Shown piece after piece: positions 25,982 to 35,074 of a DNA stretch of 64,000 bases (its first letter is position 1; every line of letters starts with the position of its first letter). Below the pieces are notes generated by a model. It worked only from the letters and a program-made list of their open reading frames with translations. It searched no databases and had not been told where the DNA came from. Position numbers and translations under genes: made by a program. The DNA is from Evansella cellulosilytica DSM 2522 (GTDB lineage Bacteria; Bacillota; Bacilli; Bacillales; Salisediminibacteriaceae), in assembly GCF_000177235.2 (NCBI RefSeq), contig NC_014829.1, positions 1 through 64,000 of the forward strand. The letters run 5' to 3'.

Positions 25982-27259
25982 ATGTTGGATGTAAAACTAC
26001 TTCGTTCTAGTTTTGATGAAGTGAAGGCAAAGCTAGAGCATCGCAATGAGGATATATCTGAGTTAGATCGCTTTGGTGAATTAGATGAGACACGTAGACA
26101 GCTTATTCAGGAAGTAGAAGATTTAAAAAATAGGAGAAATACGGTCTCGCAAGAAATATCTCAGTTAAAAAGAGAAAAAAAGAATGCAGATGACTTAATT
26201 AAGGAAATGAAGGATGTATCAACAAAGGTAAAGGAGTTAGATGACAAGCTAAGAGAAGTAGATAGCACATTGTCACAAATATTACTCTCCATTCCAAATA
26301 TACCTCATGAAAGTGCCCCAATTGGTGCAACTGAGGATGAAAATGAGGAAGTTAGAAAATGGGGAGAGGTACCAGCGTTTGATTTTGAACATCAAGCACA
26401 TTGGGATATCGCTACTAATTTAGGAATTCTTGATTTTGAGAGAGCCGCAAAAGTGACGGGAAGTAGATTTGTTTTTTATAAAGGGTTAGGTGCTCGTTTA
26501 GAAAGAGCATTAATTAATTTTATGATGGATTTACACCAAGATGAACATGGCTATGAAGAAATATTACCTCCTTATATGGTCAACAGAGATAGTATGACCG
26601 GGACCGGACAATTGCCAAAGTTTGAAGAGGATGCATTTAAAATCCGTGAAGAAGAGTATTTCTTAATACCGACAGCTGAGGTGCCAGTAACGAATCTACA
26701 TCGTGATGAAATTATGCAGGCTGAAGAACTCCCAAAAGCGTATACGGCATTTAGTGCTTGTTTTAGATCTGAAGCAGGATCTGCTGGAAGAGATACAAGA
26801 GGGCTTATCCGACAGCACCAGTTTAATAAAGTGGAGCTTGTGCGTTTTGTAAAGCCAGAGGAATCATATGAGCAATTAGAACAATTAACATCTCAAGCAG
26901 AAAAGGTTCTACAACTATTAAAACTACCATATCGTGTATTAAACATGTGTACAGGTGATTTAGGATTTACTGCAGCTAAAAAGTATGACATAGAAGTATG
27001 GATCCCTAGTAATAATGCTTATCGTGAAATTTCTTCTTGTAGTAACTTTGAGGCATTTCAAGCAAGACGAGCGAATATCCGATTTAAGCGTGATATTAAA
27101 GGAAAAGCAGAGTTTGTTCATACATTAAATGGTTCTGGATTAGCGATCGGTCGTACAGTTGCTGCAATTTTAGAAAACTATCAGCAACCAGATGGGAGTG
27201 TAAAAATACCAGACGTATTAAAACCATATATGGGTGGAAAAGAAGTAATTTCAAAATAA
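25982..27259 (+). CDS. serS: Seryl-tRNA synthetase
   Basis: 425 aa, class II synthetase. Residues 1-100 form the long antiparallel coiled-coil arm that holds the tRNA-Ser variable arm. Motif 2 is in [21 protein letters not shown], and motif 3 in [19 protein letters not shown] 25982 with AAGGAGG at 25966-25972. Controlled by the Ser T-box just upstream. The tRNA-Ser gene and the dck/dgk pair that follow in B. subtilis are absent. Confidence 0.98.
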   Translation: MLDVKLLRSSFDEVKAKLEHRNEDISELDRFGELDETRRQLIQEVEDLKNRRNTVSQEISQLKREKKNADDLIKEMKDVSTKVKELDDKLREVDSTLSQILLSIPNIPHESAPIGATEDENEEVRKWGEVPAFDFEHQAHWDIATNLGILDFERAAKVTGSRFVFYKGLGARLERALINFMMDLHQDEHGYEEILPPYMVNRDSMTGTGQLPKFEEDAFKIREEEYFLIPTAEVPVTNLHRDEIMQAEELPKAYTAFSACFRSEAGSAGRDTRGLIRQHQFNKVELVRFVKPEESYEQLEQLTSQAEKVLQLLKLPYRVLNMCTGDLGFTAAKKYDIEVWIPSNNAYREISSCSNFEAFQARRANIRFKRDIKGKAEFVHTLNGSGLAIGRTVAAILENYQQPDGSVKIPDVLKPYMGGKEVISK

Positions 27260-27264
27260 TAATA

Positions 27265-27308
27265 AAAAAACAGTCAAACTATATTTTATAGTGAGACTGT
27301 TTTTTTTG
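27265..27308 (+). terminator. serS terminator
   Basis: AAAAAAACAGTC and GACTGTTTTTTTT close a stem that continues inside as ACTATA/TATAGT. Symmetric A and T runs could let it act on both strands. Confidence 0.9.
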
Positions 27309-27543
27309 CATGTGAAATACATAACAAAAAGTAAACGCTTTCAAAAAAATGTCTACTATTATAGAAAAATAGATAATGAAAAAAGGTAAAAACCTTTTGT
27401 CAAAAGACTTTAAAAAATCTCTGTGAGAAATTCTGACAATTTTGATTTATTTATATTCATTTTTTATAAGTAAAAATGAATATAAATGCATAAATAACGT
27501 GTATTATTTAAAAATAGTACAATACCAATGAATAAATATTAAA
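27309..27543. other. A/T-rich gap before the transporter operon
   Basis: No gene is seen. The gap continues to 27790 (482 bp) and holds the control region of the app-type operon. Direct reading shows only A/T-rich DNA and a weak CodY-like site with four mismatches near 27427-27441. Confidence 0.4.
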
Positions 27544-27558
27544 AGTTTTCAGAAAGTT
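27544..27558. promoter_or_regulatory. Possible CodY box 1
   Basis: AGTTTTCAGAAAGTT differs from the consensus AATTTTCWGAAAATT at two positions. It lies about 235 bp before the transporter operon. Peptide transporters of this type are CodY targets in B. subtilis; binding here is inferred. Confidence 0.45.
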
Positions 27559-27752
27559 TCGGATTGCGAAGTTTTTTAAAAAGAAATAATTTTTAGAAAA
27601 CTATATACTTATTATTTATTCTATGGTAAATTATTTTTTATAAAACTGAGAGAAAAATCACTGAATACTAGTGAGAGATTGTAAAATAAAATTTCAATTA
27701 CTCATTAATGTATAAATTATCAAAGAAAATTAAAAGTATTTTCCGAATATAA

Positions 27753-27767
27753 AATTTTCAGATGATT
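27753..27767. promoter_or_regulatory. Possible CodY box 2
   Basis: AATTTTCAGATGATT has two mismatches to the CodY consensus and lies 24 bp before the first transporter start, where binding would block transcription. Confidence 0.45.
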
Positions 27768-27790
27768 TTGAGAATAAATGGGGTGGCAGA

Positions 27791-28807
27791 ATGCAAGAGC
27801 AAGATCTTAAAAGTGAAGTTAAGCAAAAAACAAACGAACAACAACTTTTAGAGGTAAAGGGTTTAAAAACATACTTTTACATGGAAGGTAATAAAGTTGC
27901 CAAAGCTGTAGATGGTGTAGACTTCTCTGTAAAAAAGGGTGAAACTCTTGCAATAGTAGGTGAATCAGGAAGTGGAAAAAGTATTACTTCATTATCTATT
28001 ATGAGGTTAATTCCATCACCTCCTGGAAAAATCGTAGAAGGATCTATTGAGCTTGATGGAAAAGATCTATTAAAGCTCTCTGATAAAGAAATGAGAAAAG
28101 TTAGAGGGAATGACATTGGAATGATATTCCAAGAACCGATGACTTCATTAAATCCTGTTTTTACGATTGGTAATCAAATCTCTGAAACACTAATGAAACA
28201 TAAGAAAATGAAGAAGAAGGAAGCATTAAAGAAGTCTATTGATCTGCTAAAGCTTGTTGGTTTTGCTAGAGCTGAAGAAATTGTTCATGAGTACCCGCAT
28301 CAATTGTCAGGTGGTATGAGACAACGAGTCATGATTGCAATAGCAATGTCGTGTGATCCAAAACTACTTATTGCAGATGAACCAACAACAGCGTTAGATG
28401 TTACGATACAAGCACAAATCCTAGATTTAATGGTTGAAATGAAAGAAAAGTTTGAGTCTTCCATACTACTTATTACACACGATTTAGGCGTAGTAGCAGA
28501 AGTATCAGATAGAGTATTAGTTATGTATGGTGGTCAGGTTGTTGAGGAAGCAACGGTTCAAGAGTTATTTACTAATCCAAAGCATCCTTATACAAATGGT
28601 CTATTAGCTAGTATTCCAAATATAGATTCAGATGTAGAAAGACTAGAATCAATTCCAGGTTCGGTTTTACCTGCACATCGTTTTCCAAAGGGTTGTCGAT
28701 TTGCTCAAAGATGTAAACATGTTATGGACAAATGCAATGAAGCAAATCCTGATCTCTTAGAGACGGAAGCTAATCATAAAGTCAGATGTTATCTCTATGA
28801 GGATTAA
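27791..28807 (+). CDS. appD: Oligopeptide ABC transporter ATP-binding protein (AppD/OppD type)
   Basis: 338 aa. Walker A GESGSGKS (57-64), signature LSGGMRQR, Walker B LLIADEPTTALD, and the H-loop ITHDLG. The C-terminal oligopeptide extension has a cysteine cluster (GCRFAQRC...KC...RC). It energises peptide import with AppF. ATG 27791 after GGGGTGG. The order D-F-A-B-C is that of the B. subtilis app operon, not opp (A-B-C-D-F), which is the basis for the symbol; substrate range is not readable. Confidence 0.85.
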   Translation: MQEQDLKSEVKQKTNEQQLLEVKGLKTYFYMEGNKVAKAVDGVDFSVKKGETLAIVGESGSGKSITSLSIMRLIPSPPGKIVEGSIELDGKDLLKLSDKEMRKVRGNDIGMIFQEPMTSLNPVFTIGNQISETLMKHKKMKKKEALKKSIDLLKLVGFARAEEIVHEYPHQLSGGMRQRVMIAIAMSCDPKLLIADEPTTALDVTIQAQILDLMVEMKEKFESSILLITHDLGVVAEVSDRVLVMYGGQVVEEATVQELFTNPKHPYTNGLLASIPNIDSDVERLESIPGSVLPAHRFPKGCRFAQRCKHVMDKCNEANPDLLETEANHKVRCYLYED

Positions 28808-28820
28808 GGAGGGGTCTTAG

Positions 28821-29804
28821 TTGGCTGAGAGAGAAAAATTACTAGAAGTACAAAATCTAAAAAAATATTTTCCTATAAAAGGTGGTGTTCTGCAGCGAAC
28901 GATCGGTCATGTAAAAGCTGTAGACGATGTCTCTTTTGATTTATATAAAGGGGAAACATTAGGAATTGTAGGTGAGTCCGGATCTGGTAAATCTACTTTA
29001 GGTAGAACAATTTTGCGACTATTAGATCCAACAGAAGGAAACATCATTTTTGAAGGAGATGATATTTCCAAACTTAGTAATCGCAAAATGAGGCCTTACC
29101 GAAAAGATATGCAAATGGTTTTCCAAGATCCCTTTGCTTCACTTAATCCGAGAATGAGCGTTGGCGAAATCATTGAAGAGCCAATGATCGTTCAGAAAAT
29201 CTTAAATAGTGCGGAGAGAAAAGAAAAAGTGCTAGATTTACTTGAAAAAGTAGGGTTGCCACCTGAAGCGAGAAATAAATACCCACATGAGTTTTCAGGA
29301 GGACAAAGGCAAAGGATTGGTATTGCAAGATCATTAACATTAAATCCAAAGCTCATTATTGGTGATGAACCCGTTTCTGCATTAGACGTGTCAGTACAAT
29401 CTCAAGTATTGAATTTAATGGAAGATTTACAAGATGACTTTAATTTGACTTATTTATTTATTGCGCATGATCTAAGTGTTGTTAAGCACATAAGTGACCG
29501 GATAGCTGTTATGTATTTAGGGAAAATCGCTGAAATTTCACCTAAGGATGATTTGTTTGCAAAACCGTTGCATCCTTATACACAGGCGCTTTTATCTGCA
29601 GTACCAATTCCAGATGTACAAAGGAAACGTGAGAAGATTACGTTAAAAGGTGAGTTGCCAAGTCCTTCGAATCCACCTTCAGGTTGTCCTTTCCATACGA
29701 GATGTCCAGAGGTCCATGATCGATGTAAGGTAGAATTACCAGAGTTAACTGAACAAGGTAATGGGCAGTATGTGGCTTGCCACTTATATACAACAGAAAA
29801 GTAG
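28821..29804 (+). CDS. appF: Oligopeptide ABC transporter ATP-binding protein (AppF/OppF type)
   Basis: 327 aa, the second ATPase of the transporter. Walker A GESGSGKST (51-59), signature FSGGQRQR, Walker B LIIGDEPVSALD, H-loop IAHDLS, and the C-terminal cysteine motif GCPFHTRC. Start TTG 28821 with AAGGAGGGG directly after the appD stop (13-bp gap), so the two are coupled. The heterodimer of D and F drives the B-C permease. Confidence 0.85.
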   Translation: MAEREKLLEVQNLKKYFPIKGGVLQRTIGHVKAVDDVSFDLYKGETLGIVGESGSGKSTLGRTILRLLDPTEGNIIFEGDDISKLSNRKMRPYRKDMQMVFQDPFASLNPRMSVGEIIEEPMIVQKILNSAERKEKVLDLLEKVGLPPEARNKYPHEFSGGQRQRIGIARSLTLNPKLIIGDEPVSALDVSVQSQVLNLMEDLQDDFNLTYLFIAHDLSVVKHISDRIAVMYLGKIAEISPKDDLFAKPLHPYTQALLSAVPIPDVQRKREKITLKGELPSPSNPPSGCPFHTRCPEVHDRCKVELPELTEQGNGQYVACHLYTTEK

Positions 29805-29909
29805 GTTAAAACAATCACTTTTAAGGAGGTGAGGGCGGGAAAGGGAACCGTAATCTTGCATAATTATTATTTTTAGAATTTTCCAACAAACTAAGGGGGT
29901 AAATGAACA

Positions 29910-31655
29910 ATGAAATTCAGTAAATTTTGGCTTATGCTAATTGTATCTTTAGCATTCATGCTAGTAATAGCAGCTTGCGGAAGCGACGATGAAGCAGGTG
30001 GAGATGTTGATGATGAAACAGAAGAGGTAGATGAAAATGGAGACGATGCTACAGAAGATTCTGGTGAGAGAGGCTCAATTGTAGCAGGTATGTATTCTGC
30101 TCCTGGGCATCAGTTTAACCCATTATTTTATTCTGATGCATATGAAGCAAATATCTTAGATTTCACACATGAAGCACTAGCTAGATTAGATGAAAACCTA
30201 GATTGGGAGCCATCTTTAGCAGAGAGCTGGGAAATTAACGACGATTACACTGAAATTACATTTACTTTAAATGATGGTGTGACTTGGCATGATGGTGAAC
30301 CATTTACTTCTGCTGACGTTGTATTCACTTATGAAACACTAATGGATGAGGATTATGTTGCTGCAGGTGGTGTACGTACAAACTACGTATCTGACCTTGA
30401 GTCAGTTGAAGCTATAGACCCACTTACAGTTAAATTTACTTATACAGATACAAACATTAACGCTGTTTTTGATGCTGCATTTATTATCGTTCCTGAGCAC
30501 GTATTTGGCGATGTTCCAGTTTTAGAAATGCCTGATTACTCTGCATCTAGAAATGCAGGTGAAATCATCGGTACTGGTCCTTTCCAATTAACAGATATGC
30601 TTGAAGGAGAGCAATACGTTTTAACAGCTTATGATGACTACTGGAAAGGTGAGCCAGGTCTTGCTAGTATTACTTGGAGAGTTATCGAGCAGTCAGTAAT
30701 GCCAGGTTTACTTGGAAATGGTGATATCGATATGATCGCTGCACCTAATGGTGTTCCGCCAGCAGACTTTGGTTCAGTTGATGCGTTAGATCATATTAAC
30801 ACTTATGTGTTCCAAGATTTTGGATATCAATATATGGGCTTTAAATTACACCACAGAACATCTGAGGATGTAGAAAACGGAGTTATTGACCCAGATAACT
30901 GGATTGAAAATGAAAAAGTAGCTGATGTACGTGTACGTCAAGCAGTCGTTTATGCAATTGATCGTGAAGGTATTGTAGAAGGTTTATTACACGGAATGGG
31001 TACAGTGTTAAATGCAAACTTCCCAGAAGCATCTTGGGCATTTGACGAAAGTGCTGTAAACCCTTATGAGTATAGCCCTGAAACTGCAGAAGCATTATTA
31101 GATGAAGCTGGATACGTTGATGTAACTGGTGACGGATTCCGTGAAGATCCAGACGGAAACGAGTGGGTATTAAATCTTGACTACCCTACTGGTAACCAAA
31201 TTCGTGAGCGTTCTGCACCGATTATTCAAGAAGACTTAGAAGCTGTAGGTATTAAAGTTAACTTAAGACAGCCACGTGAAGCTGGTCCTCACTTCGACTT
31301 AGTTGAGGAAGATGATCACGATTGGGATTTATATTTAGCTGGATGGAGTTTATCGGCAGCTGACCCAGATCCATCTGCACTATGGTTATCAACTGCACCA
31401 TATAACTACACTCGTTGGAATGATCCTGTAAGTGATGAGTTAATCAGAGCAGGTATCCAAGCACCAGAAGCATTTGACCAAGACTATAGAAAACAAGCGT
31501 ATTCTGATTGGGCAGCTCATATGTCTGAGCAAGTTCCACAAGTATTCTTGTATTCAAATGATAATATTTATGCTTACAATGCAGCGTTACAAAATGTAAA
31601 AGAGTACCCTGCAGGTATTTACACTGATTCTTATTTATGGGAATTAGCAGAATAA
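29910..31655 (+). CDS. appA: Oligopeptide-binding lipoprotein (AppA type)
   Basis: 581 aa. Lipoprotein signal peptide with lipobox VIAAC; the lipidated residue is Cys23. A very acidic linker of about 30 residues (25-55, rich in D/E) follows, then the SBP_bac_5 peptide-binding fold (WHDGEPFTSADVVFTYE, NINAVFDAAF, GTGPFQL). It captures extracellular peptides and hands them to the B-C permease. ATG 29910 after AAGGGGGT. A terminator follows the gene inside the operon, which would yield more binding protein than permease. The high acidity fits a salty or alkaline habitat (inference). Confidence 0.85.
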   Translation: MKFSKFWLMLIVSLAFMLVIAACGSDDEAGGDVDDETEEVDENGDDATEDSGERGSIVAGMYSAPGHQFNPLFYSDAYEANILDFTHEALARLDENLDWEPSLAESWEINDDYTEITFTLNDGVTWHDGEPFTSADVVFTYETLMDEDYVAAGGVRTNYVSDLESVEAIDPLTVKFTYTDTNINAVFDAAFIIVPEHVFGDVPVLEMPDYSASRNAGEIIGTGPFQLTDMLEGEQYVLTAYDDYWKGEPGLASITWRVIEQSVMPGLLGNGDIDMIAAPNGVPPADFGSVDALDHINTYVFQDFGYQYMGFKLHHRTSEDVENGVIDPDNWIENEKVADVRVRQAVVYAIDREGIVEGLLHGMGTVLNANFPEASWAFDESAVNPYEYSPETAEALLDEAGYVDVTGDGFREDPDGNEWVLNLDYPTGNQIRERSAPIIQEDLEAVGIKVNLRQPREAGPHFDLVEEDDHDWDLYLAGWSLSAADPDPSALWLSTAPYNYTRWNDPVSDELIRAGIQAPEAFDQDYRKQAYSDWAAHMSEQVPQVFLYSNDNIYAYNAALQNVKEYPAGIYTDSYLWELAE

Positions 31656-31675
31656 AACTAATGTCGTAATAAGGT

Positions 31676-31719
31676 GAAAACAGTGCACGGTATGTGCCGT
31701 GCACTTGTTTTTATTTTTT
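31676..31719 (+). terminator. Intra-operon terminator between appA and appB
   Basis: AAAACAGTGCACGG pairs with CCGTGCACTTGTTTT around TATGTG, followed by T's. It sits 2 bases before the appB ribosome site GGAGGA, so read-through is likely needed for appB-appC. Confidence 0.85.
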
Positions 31720-31733
31720 AGGAGGAATGATGA

Positions 31734-32699
31734 ATGCATAAATATATAGCGCGGCGTATACTTCAATTCATTCCAATGCTATTTCTTGTCACTGTTTTAG
31801 TGTTTGCACTTGCTATGGCGGCACCAGGTGACCCGTTGTCGGGTGAAAGAGTTGACCCGAATATTGACCCAGCTGTCTATGAGGAAAGAAGAGAAGCGCT
31901 TGGTTTGAATGATCCTATTCCTGTACAGTATTGGAGATGGTTGACTTCAGTTGCACAAGGAAATTTTGGAGATTCACTACAGTATACTGGTAGAAGTGTA
32001 ATGGAATTGATACAGGCTAGAATATGGAATACGTTTTACCTCTCAATATTCGCTTTAGCTGTAACCTTGGCAATAGCTATCCCGATAGGTATTTATTCCG
32101 CGAATAGAAAATATTCACTTTTTGATTATGGAGCTACGACCTTTGCCTTTTTAGGTCTGGCAACACCCAACTTTTTTGCAGGGTTGTTAGCGATCTATGT
32201 ATTTGCCTTGACCTTGGGATGGTTCCCTGCGCAAGGTACAACATCGGCTATTGGCTTGAGCGGGTTTGAGCTCTTCATTGACAAATTAAGACACCTTGTA
32301 TTACCTGGTTTAACGTTGGGACTAGCCAGTACAGCTGCATATATGAGGTATATGCGAACGGAAGTATTAGAAGTCAAAGGTAGTGACTTTATACGGACAG
32401 CCAAAGCAAAAGGGCTTAGTAATGAATCGGTTCTTTATAAACATACATTGAGAAATGCTCTTATACCAATCATAACTTTACTTGGTTTAGAGTTCGGTAC
32501 GTTATTAAGTGGTGCAATCATTACAGAACGAATTTTTAATTATCCTGGTTTAGGTACATTGTTTCTAAACGCCATTACGAATCGGGATTACCCCGTAATA
32601 ATGGCCATTAACTTAATTCTTGCGGTAACAATTCTTGTTGGAAATTTATTAGCGGACATTTTCTACGCCATTGTAGATCCGCGCATTCGTTACGATTGA
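31734..32699 (+). CDS. appB: Oligopeptide ABC transporter permease (AppB type)
   Basis: 321 aa. The N-terminal membrane segment (about 9-30) starts MHKYIARRILQFIPML, as usual for OppB/DppB-like permeases. Five further hydrophobic segments follow. The EAA loop that contacts the ATPases is around GSDFIRTAKAKGLSNESVLY. ATG 31734 with GGAGGA 8 bases upstream. Pairs with AppC in the membrane. Confidence 0.87.
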   Translation: MHKYIARRILQFIPMLFLVTVLVFALAMAAPGDPLSGERVDPNIDPAVYEERREALGLNDPIPVQYWRWLTSVAQGNFGDSLQYTGRSVMELIQARIWNTFYLSIFALAVTLAIAIPIGIYSANRKYSLFDYGATTFAFLGLATPNFFAGLLAIYVFALTLGWFPAQGTTSAIGLSGFELFIDKLRHLVLPGLTLGLASTAAYMRYMRTEVLEVKGSDFIRTAKAKGLSNESVLYKHTLRNALIPIITLLGLEFGTLLSGAIITERIFNYPGLGTLFLNAITNRDYPVIMAINLILAVTILVGNLLADIFYAIVDPRIRYD

Positions 32700-32710
32700 G
32701 GTGAGAGCTA

Positions 32711-33625
32711 ATGCAAACACAAATACAAAACAAAATGGATCCAACACCTGAGGTAAATGAACAGCCTGAAAAAAGCTTAAGTCCTTTTCAGTTAGCGATG
32801 CGTCGTTTTCTAAAAAATAAATTAGCCATAGCTGGAATATTTATATTATTATTTTTCGTTATCGTTGCTATATTCGCAGATCAAATTGCGACACACGATC
32901 CGAGGGCTAGTGAAAGATATAATGTAGAAGCGAAGGCAAGTAGTGAAAACTGGCTAGGGACAGATAGCTCCGGAAGAGATAACTTTTCTAGGCTCGTTCA
33001 TGGTTCAAGAGTTTCTTTAACAATTGGATTTTTTGCGATGTTCTTTACGGTAGTTATTGGAGTCATATTAGGTTCTATTGCAGGTTTCTATGGAGGGAAA
33101 ATAGATGGCATTATTATGAGGATTACTGATTTAATGATGATCATGCCATTTATGCTCTTAGTTTTAACGGTAGTTGCAATACTCGAAAGGACCACAATAG
33201 TGATTTTTATTGCTGTAATTGCACTTACCGCCTGGCCAACATTAACGAGGCTCATTCGAGCAACTTTTCTTTCTTTAAGAGAGAAGGAATATATACTCGG
33301 AGCGAGGTCGATAGGGGCTTCGGATTTTAGAATTATATTTAAACACTTTTTACCGAATGCGGTTGGTCCAATTATCGTAAACGCAACGTTAATGATGGCA
33401 ACGATGATTATTATCGAATCAGGACTAAGCTTTATCGGTTTTGGTATACCTCAACCGACACCAACTTGGGGTAATATGATTACAGAAGGTAACAGTTTAC
33501 GTATGTTAGAAAATAACTGGGAAGCGTGGTTACCTGCAGGTCTAGCTATTTTACTAACAGTATTAGCTATTAACTTCATTGGGGATGGCTTACGTGACGC
33601 ATTTGATCCAAAAAGTTCAAACTAA
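32711..33625 (+). CDS. appC: Oligopeptide ABC transporter permease (AppC type)
   Basis: 304 aa. A cytosolic N-terminus of about 35 residues precedes the first membrane segment (LAIAGIFILLFFVIVAIFA). The family stretch LGTDSSGRDNFSRLVHGSRVS is present. The EAA loop is KEYILGARSIGASDFRIIFK. The gene starts 11 bp after appB. Last gene of the operon, followed by a terminator. Confidence 0.87.
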   Translation: MQTQIQNKMDPTPEVNEQPEKSLSPFQLAMRRFLKNKLAIAGIFILLFFVIVAIFADQIATHDPRASERYNVEAKASSENWLGTDSSGRDNFSRLVHGSRVSLTIGFFAMFFTVVIGVILGSIAGFYGGKIDGIIMRITDLMMIMPFMLLVLTVVAILERTTIVIFIAVIALTAWPTLTRLIRATFLSLREKEYILGARSIGASDFRIIFKHFLPNAVGPIIVNATLMMATMIIIESGLSFIGFGIPQPTPTWGNMITEGNSLRMLENNWEAWLPAGLAILLTVLAINFIGDGLRDAFDPKSSN

Positions 33626-33656
33626 AACTCGTGCATAAGCACGAGTTTTTCTTTTT
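33625..33656 (+). terminator. Terminator after the transporter operon
   Basis: AAACTCGTGC and GCACGAGTTT form a perfect stem around ATAA, followed by T's. Confidence 0.9.
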
Positions 33657-33709
33657 CAGTTATATCGTATATGATGTATAAGACAAAGCCTTACCTAAAT
33701 ATGTTATGA

Positions 33710-34213
<504 letters not shown>

Positions 34214-34241
34214 TGTATGAATAAGCATTGGAGGTGTAATA

Positions 34242-34400
34242 ATGAAACCGAACCAAATATCACTTGAAACGGCAAAAATGTTTTCAGAGAAACTAAAAAT
34301 GCCCATTGAACATGTCATGCATACACCACCCCATATATTAGTTGCTAAGCTGAAGAAAGTAGAAGAGGAAGCGGCAAAGACGAATGAGGGTAAGGAATAG
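34242..34400 (+). CDS. YycC-like small protein
   Basis: 52 aa, read directly: starts MKPNQISLETAKMFSEKLKM and continues with PIEHVMHTPPHILVAKLKKV then a charged tail. ATG 34242 follows GGAGGTG at 7 bases. The pattern (helix, PIEHVMHTPPHIL) resembles the YycC family of Bacilli, of unknown function. It is not at this place in B. subtilis. It lies between tadA and the SRP RNA promoter; the pseudo-frames on the opposite strand are shadows. Confidence 0.7.
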   Translation: MKPNQISLETAKMFSEKLKMPIEHVMHTPPHILVAKLKKVEEEAAKTNEGKE

Positions 34401-34437
34401 TTAACCATAGCTTCCATAAACTGAATGGCGTCATCTA

Positions 34438-34466
34438 TTGCAAATTAGCTAAAAAACCTCTATACT
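34438..34466 (+). promoter_or_regulatory. SRP RNA promoter
   Basis: TTGCAA (34438-34443), 17-bp spacer, TATACT (34461-34466). Initiation near 34473 would give a precursor of about 355 nt up to the terminator, like the processed B. subtilis scRNA precursor. Confidence 0.75.
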
Positions 34467-34509
34467 ATTATTTGCACCACAAAAACTGGTGCCTAACAAC
34501 GTTATAAAC

Positions 34510-34783
34510 TTTGCCATGCTAAGCGGGGAGGTAGCGGTGCCCTGTACTCGCAATCCGCTATAGCGAGGCCGAACCCCTTCTCGAGGTTTTAGTATTGTAA
34601 GGTCTGACCTAAGTAAGTGGTGTTGACGATTGGGTTCTACGCAACGGAAACCTGTGAACCCTGTCAGGTCCGGAAGGAAGCAGCAGTAAGCAGTCATTTC
34701 CGTGTGCCGTAGAGTCGCCTGATCCGAGCTAACTGCTTAGGTAACGCTTATGATACTATTATCGACAGAAGGTGCATGGCATT
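34510..34783 (+). ncRNA. scr: Signal recognition particle RNA (large Bacillus type)
   Basis: About 274 nt. The 5' part GGGGAGGTAGCGGTGCCCTG forms the Alu domain, and the Ffh-binding S domain loop GTCAGGTCCGGAAGGAAGCA is near 34665. The ends TTTGCCATGC and GCATGGCA pair, setting the mature boundaries. The length with an Alu domain is the B. subtilis form rather than the short 4.5S RNA. Confidence 0.93.
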
Positions 34784-34800
34784 TTAATAATAATGAATGA

Positions 34801-34829
34801 AGCTATCTGGTATTCCAGATAGCTTTTTA
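34801..34829 (+). terminator. SRP RNA terminator
   Basis: AGCTATCTGG and CCAGATAGCT form a perfect 10-bp stem around TATT, followed by T's. Confidence 0.9.
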
Positions 34830-35074
34830 CTTTTTATAATTAGATGGTGCAATATAACCACACTTAGTAGCGAGAAAAGCTTTCAAACTTCTTCAATGGT
34901 TCAAATATAGACTGGTAACTTGTGAAGCTAGTTGTCAGTCTTCTTTATCATGTTATAAGAGAGATTCATTTTGAAAAAGGACACGTTAATCGGTATAATG
35001 AGAAAGAGTAGAAACGATTACTTTTAAAAAAATTAAAGAGGTTTTCGGTAATAAGGAAGGGAAGGGTACGCTTT

